A stretch of DNA of 64,000 nt from Symsagittifera roscoffensis. Lineage: Eukaryota > Xenacoelomorpha > Acoela > Convolutidae. This document shows positions 60,908 to 64,000 of the stretch, one piece after another. Numbering within the stretch: position 1 is the first letter of the stretch; the number at the start of each line of letters is the position of its first letter. Both the position numbers and the translations under genes were made by a program. The stretch lies in NCBI RefSeq assembly GCF_963678635.1, contig NC_087068.1:17799872-17863871 (forward strand). The letters are read 5' to 3'. The notes under the pieces are model-generated. The model saw only the letters and a program-made list of their open reading frames with translations, made no database searches and had not been told where the DNA came from.

Positions 60908-62070
60908 ACAGGTCTTTGGAGACATTCCTGACGCGGTTATCTAGAACCAATGAACGCAGTGAGAAGTCCAGAAGAGTCTTTAAGAAGCCAAGATGCTACA
61001 AAGACGAATCTGATGGCTGTATTGATACCTGGATAGAGGTAATGAAGCTGCATTTCGAGAAAGAGGACTTATCGGAGAGACAGGAATGCAGCGCGCTCAC
61101 CAGCAACTTAGAAGGGACAGCCCTGAACTGTGTCATGGCCAAGAAGCAATATCAACGTGACACTGCTGAAAAAATCTTCGAAATCTTGTTAAACCGTTTC
61201 GGATCAGGGGTGCAGGGGCACCAGGTGATGATGCGCTTCGAGAAACGGAGGCAACGAGAAGATGAAACCATAGACAAGTTTCTCGATGATTTGGAAATGC
61301 TGAGAAGACGCAGCCAACCGGATGAGTCAAACCGAAGGATGAACCTGGCCGTAGCCTCAAAATTCATCGATGGTGTGAAAAATGATGAACTTCGTACGAT
61401 GCTAGCAACACATTACACACCACTATCAACTAATGCGCCAACACCGGAGGAGTTGAGGCTCAAATCAAAGGAGTATCTTTTGTTGAAACCTCCTTTGAGA
61501 TCTGGATATTACAAGAACAATTATGGCAATTTTAACAACGGACCAGCAAACCAAGGGAACAATTGGTACAAACCGAGGGATGATATGGACAAGAGACGCT
61601 CTTGTGCTAATTGCAGTTCAACAGACCATCATGTGTCAGCATGCCCAGCTTACAAACAAGGCATGAAAGCAATAGGCTTTAGCCTCGAGGACGAAGATGC
61701 GTCAGAGTTGGACCATGAGGATTTCATGAGAGGAGTAATTGCGAAATTCGGCCCGAGATGTTTCTTTTGCAACTTGGAAGGTCATTTTAAATCAGATTGT
61801 CCGCAATTCTGGGATGCAGTGGCAGACATCAAGCATCCAAGACATGAAGAAGCCTTGTCAGGAGTGAAAGCCAGCAAGGCTCGACTTTTGAGTGAAGCGG
61901 AGGCACGCAGAAAGGATAAACCTCAAGAGCTGGCGGCAAAGAAAATGCAAGCGGTAACAGGGGAGACACGTGAGCCGGAACCGGCAACTGCGGCTGAGGA
62001 CTTCAAGATCGATTATAAGGCAGCCGCAAGGGATGCTCTAAATAGAGTACAACAGGAATTGGTGACGTGA
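60883..62070 (+). CDS. gag: A2 gag capsid-like region with two zinc knuckles
   Basis: A copy of A1 1193-2380 with one visible substitution (Glu to Asp near residue 345). Both CCHC knuckles are intact, at residues 241-254 and 293-306. It ends in the same UGA (62068-62070). Confidence 0.85.
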   Translation: MATAFEPLNRSLETFLTRLSRTNERSEKSRRVFKKPRCYKDESDGCIDTWIEVMKLHFEKEDLSERQECSALTSNLEGTALNCVMAKKQYQRDTAEKIFEILLNRFGSGVQGHQVMMRFEKRRQREDETIDKFLDDLEMLRRRSQPDESNRRMNLAVASKFIDGVKNDELRTMLATHYTPLSTNAPTPEELRLKSKEYLLLKPPLRSGYYKNNYGNFNNGPANQGNNWYKPRDDMDKRRSCANCSSTDHHVSACPAYKQGMKAIGFSLEDEDASELDHEDFMRGVIAKFGPRCFFCNLEGHFKSDCPQFWDAVADIKHPRHEEALSGVKASKARLLSEAEARRKDKPQELAAKKMQAVTGETREPEPATAAEDFKIDYKAAARDALNRVQQELVT

Positions 62071-62085
62071 GAGATCGAACAAAAA

Positions 62086-62670
62086 GTGAAACTTGAACTG
62101 GAAAATGAAAAGCTTCAGGAGCAATTGAACACCTTCGAAGCAACGGAGTTCGAAGAGACGAAAACACCAAGCAGTTTAGACATGAAACTTAAAGTGATCT
62201 CCGGTAAGAGGTTCGGCATGGTGCCGCAGGGAAGCAAGATACAGTCGATAATCTCAGTGGCTGGACATCAGGTAATCAGAAATCTGAGTGAACCATCCGA
62301 GTTCACTTTGATGCATTTGGACACATATGTAGATTATCTGAGACAGGTGGAGCCACGCACCGAGTCGAGAGCTGTGCGAGCACTACTAACGACGGGTGGC
62401 CCTCGCATGAAGAAACTTCATGGACGCTACCTGGAAGTCTATGGGCCGTATCAAATAATGCTGAACGTGGATGGAATCAGTATCTACACCAGGACTTATG
62501 TAACAACAGATGATGACCAAATGGGGCAGATCTATTTGGGAGAAGAGGAACTCAAGGTCCGCAGGATAGGCCATGACGCCATGGTGGAACAAGACGCAGT
62601 ACACATTGGATATGAAGCAGATGTGACAGCACATCTGCTCGAATTTTCCGGAACGCCCCTCGTCATATGA
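62086..62670 (+). CDS. A2 pre-protease region; protease deleted
   Basis: Same as A1 2396-2980 apart from Ala to Val at about residue 82. The aspartic protease is missing at the identical junction. Confidence 0.75.
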   Translation: MKLELENEKLQEQLNTFEATEFEETKTPSSLDMKLKVISGKRFGMVPQGSKIQSIISVAGHQVIRNLSEPSEFTLMHLDTYVDYLRQVEPRTESRAVRALLTTGGPRMKKLHGRYLEVYGPYQIMLNVDGISIYTRTYVTTDDDQMGQIYLGEEELKVRRIGHDAMVEQDAVHIGYEADVTAHLLEFSGTPLVI

Positions 62671-62692
62671 ACTAGATTCTGACAAACCGGTT

Positions 62693-63034
62693 TTGCCAGA
62701 AATAGAACATTTAAAAGGGAAAATAGGTGAGGGAGATTTTGAAAAATTGCGGGACGTTTTATATCGGAACGCAGATGTATTTTCGAAACATAAAGCGGAC
62801 ATCGGTTGCTGTAACTTCGTAGAACACGAAATTGAGCTGGAAGTAGGTGCCGTTCCGCACAGAGAGGGCGCGAGACGAATGACACCACACAGATCGGAAG
62901 CGTGCAGGGCGGAAATAGAAATGTTGCTTGAATACGACATGATAGAACCCTCGAAATCGCCATGGGCTTGCGGGGTAGTAATGGCGAAAAAGAAAGGGGG
63001 CAGCTTAGATTTTGTTGTGACTTTCGTTACTTGA
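62693..63034 (+). CDS. pol: A2 reverse transcriptase, N-terminal part
   Basis: A copy of A1 3003-3344 with the same G-run frameshift (about 62996) before the RT fingers. Confidence 0.8.
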   Translation: MPEIEHLKGKIGEGDFEKLRDVLYRNADVFSKHKADIGCCNFVEHEIELEVGAVPHREGARRMTPHRSEACRAEIEMLLEYDMIEPSKSPWACGVVMAKKKGGSLDFVVTFVT

Positions 63035-63312
63035 ACGCGGTAACGATAAAAGATGCGTACCCGATACCGCGAATAGACGAGAGCCTCTCTAAGCTTGGTG
63101 ATGCAAAGTTCTTCACCACATTGGACTTGGGTTCTGCCTTCTGGCAGGTTCCTTTGCGGAAGAAGGATAGGGAAAAAACCGGTTTCGCGTGCGAATTGGG
63201 GTTGTACCAGTGGAAGAGGACGCCCTTCGGCTTGTGCAATGCAACAGCAACTTTTCAAAGGCTGATGGCTCAGGCTTTGACAGGAGTGACCAAAAGTACG
63301 GGAATCTCTTGA
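62962..63312 (+). CDS. pol: A2 reverse transcriptase, middle part
   Basis: It covers YPIPRID, motif A (TLDLGSAFWQV) and motif B (FGLCNA). A base missing relative to A1 at about 63292 (ACCAAAAGTAC against ACCAAGAAGTAC) brings a stop at 63310-63312. This frameshift is private to A2. Confidence 0.85.
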   Translation: MGLRGSNGEKERGQLRFCCDFRYLNAVTIKDAYPIPRIDESLSKLGDAKFFTTLDLGSAFWQVPLRKKDREKTGFACELGLYQWKRTPFGLCNATATFQRLMAQALTGVTKSTGIS

Positions 63313-64000
63313 TGTGCTACGTGGATGACGTAGTCATAGCGACACCGACCCTGGAGGATCACATTGATCGGCTCGATGAGGTCTTCAGATGTATGAAAAG
63401 AGCAGGCTTGAAATGCAAACCATCAAAATGTGAAATCCCTAGGGATTCGATCAAGTACCTGGGAAGAATGGTGGACAGGCATGGTGTGAGGCCAGATCCG
63501 GAAGCAGTAGAGGCTGTGCTGACATGGAAGGCTCCGAGAACGGACACACAGCTAATGAGCTTCCTGGGGTTTGCCAATTATTACCGTGAATTTATCAAAG
63601 GATATGCAGACAAGGTGTATCCGATGCAAAAGCTGATGCGCAATAAAGGAAAGAAGTTCGAGTGGAACGATGAAGCACAGGTTGCCTTCGAGAACATAAA
63701 GCGGGAACTGTGCGAAGCGCCAGTACTAGGCATGCCTACAGAAGATGGCATGTATGTTCTTGACACAGATGCGTCGGTAGTAGCCATCTCAGGAATATTG
63801 CACCAGGAACAAGAATGGAATGGAAGAACGGTCCTTCGTTCCATTGCATATGGTAGCAAAGTCTTGAGTGACACTGAGATGAAATATGGTGCGCCAAAAG
63901 CAGAAATGTTTGCAGTAGTCACGTTCGTGGAAAAGTACCGTGCATACTTAGGGAGCGCTCCTTTCAAGTTACGCGTGGACAATAGAGCGTTATCCTGGTT
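63312..64000 (+). CDS. pol: A2 reverse transcriptase C-terminal and RNase H (partial)
   Basis: The frame is open to the window edge, with the first ATG at 63312 overlapping the preceding stop (TGATG). It contains an intact YVDD box (63318-63329), a FANYYREFIKGYADKV connection segment that is closer to the family norm than that of A1, and the RNase H motifs DTDAS and AEMFAVV, with RVDNRAL at the end. RNase H runs off the window. Confidence 0.88.
   Translation, partial: MCYVDDVVIATPTLEDHIDRLDEVFRCMKRAGLKCKPSKCEIPRDSIKYLGRMVDRHGVRPDPEAVEAVLTWKAPRTDTQLMSFLGFANYYREFIKGYADKVYPMQKLMRNKGKKFEWNDEAQVAFENIKRELCEAPVLGMPTEDGMYVLDTDASVVAISGILHQEQEWNGRTVLRSIAYGSKVLSDTEMKYGAPKAEMFAVVTFVEKYRAYLGSAPFKLRVDNRALSW

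Larger units (their letters stand above)
55383..64000 (+). mobile_element. Ty3/gypsy-like retroelement A2 (right end outside window)
   Basis: LTR, leader, gag and RT/RNase H in the same orientation as A1. From 59691 to about 63164 it is nearly identical to A1 1-3474, with about half a dozen differences. From 63165 it differs at roughly one base in nine. It retains the catalytic YVDD of RT that A1 has lost, but shares A1's gag frameshifts and protease deletion. Confidence 0.9.

Noticed and set aside
62386-63258. A 290-residue frame on the minus strand
   Set aside because: It lies opposite RT and the pre-protease region, whose protein motifs are clear on the plus strand. Its counterpart in A1 is much shorter and broken.

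Overview
This window is eukaryotic repeat DNA, most likely from an invertebrate animal. I recognise no host gene, rRNA or tRNA. Essentially all 64 kb belongs to nested Ty3/gypsy-like LTR retroelements plus one Penelope-like element (PLE). A cnidarian (coral-like) source is my best guess, because the PLE carries a PHD-type zinc finger inside its reverse transcriptase, a form I associate with corals. That is recall, not proof.

Layout. (1) 1-18538 is retroelement A1, whose left end lies outside the window: broken gag, a reverse transcriptase/RNase H/integrase region, a macro-domain ORF, then two very long accessory ORFs (ORF2 with an SGNH-hydrolase domain, ORF3 with a Cys/His motif), and the first 225 bp of its 3' LTR. 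(2) A second element family, B, is inserted in that LTR. It has an 881-bp 5' LTR, a primer-binding-site candidate, a leader with 14-bp minisatellites, a continuous gag-protease-RT ORF, internal deletions in RT and integrase, ORF2 and ORF3 homologues, and a 3' LTR ending at 52508. (3) After the insertion, about 12.3 kb (14258-26557: end of A1 ORF2, ORF3, LTRs, B leader, start of B gag) was tandemly duplicated as 26560-38817. (4) 52509-55172 is the rest of the A1 3' LTR, split by a PLE at 53018-54977 with a 13-bp target-site duplication. (5) 55173-55370 is an inverted LTR fragment. (6) 55383-64000 is a second A element, A2, with an intact 929-bp 5' LTR, a 3-kb leader, gag, and RT running off the window.

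Combining A2 (left half) with A1 (right half), a full A element is about 23.5 kb. A and B are clearly diverged, yet both keep the same accessory block of about 8-9 kb (ORF2, then ORF3) downstream of integrase, ending just before the 3' LTR. This conserved module, with the macro domain in A, is the most interesting thing here. It resembles no gypsy-element cargo I know.

All copies are damaged. A1 and A2 share a protease deletion and several frameshifts. A1 has lost an RT catalytic aspartate. B lacks most of RT, RNase H, the end of integrase and the macro ORF. None looks autonomous as read, although ORF conservation between A and B implies function in the recent past.
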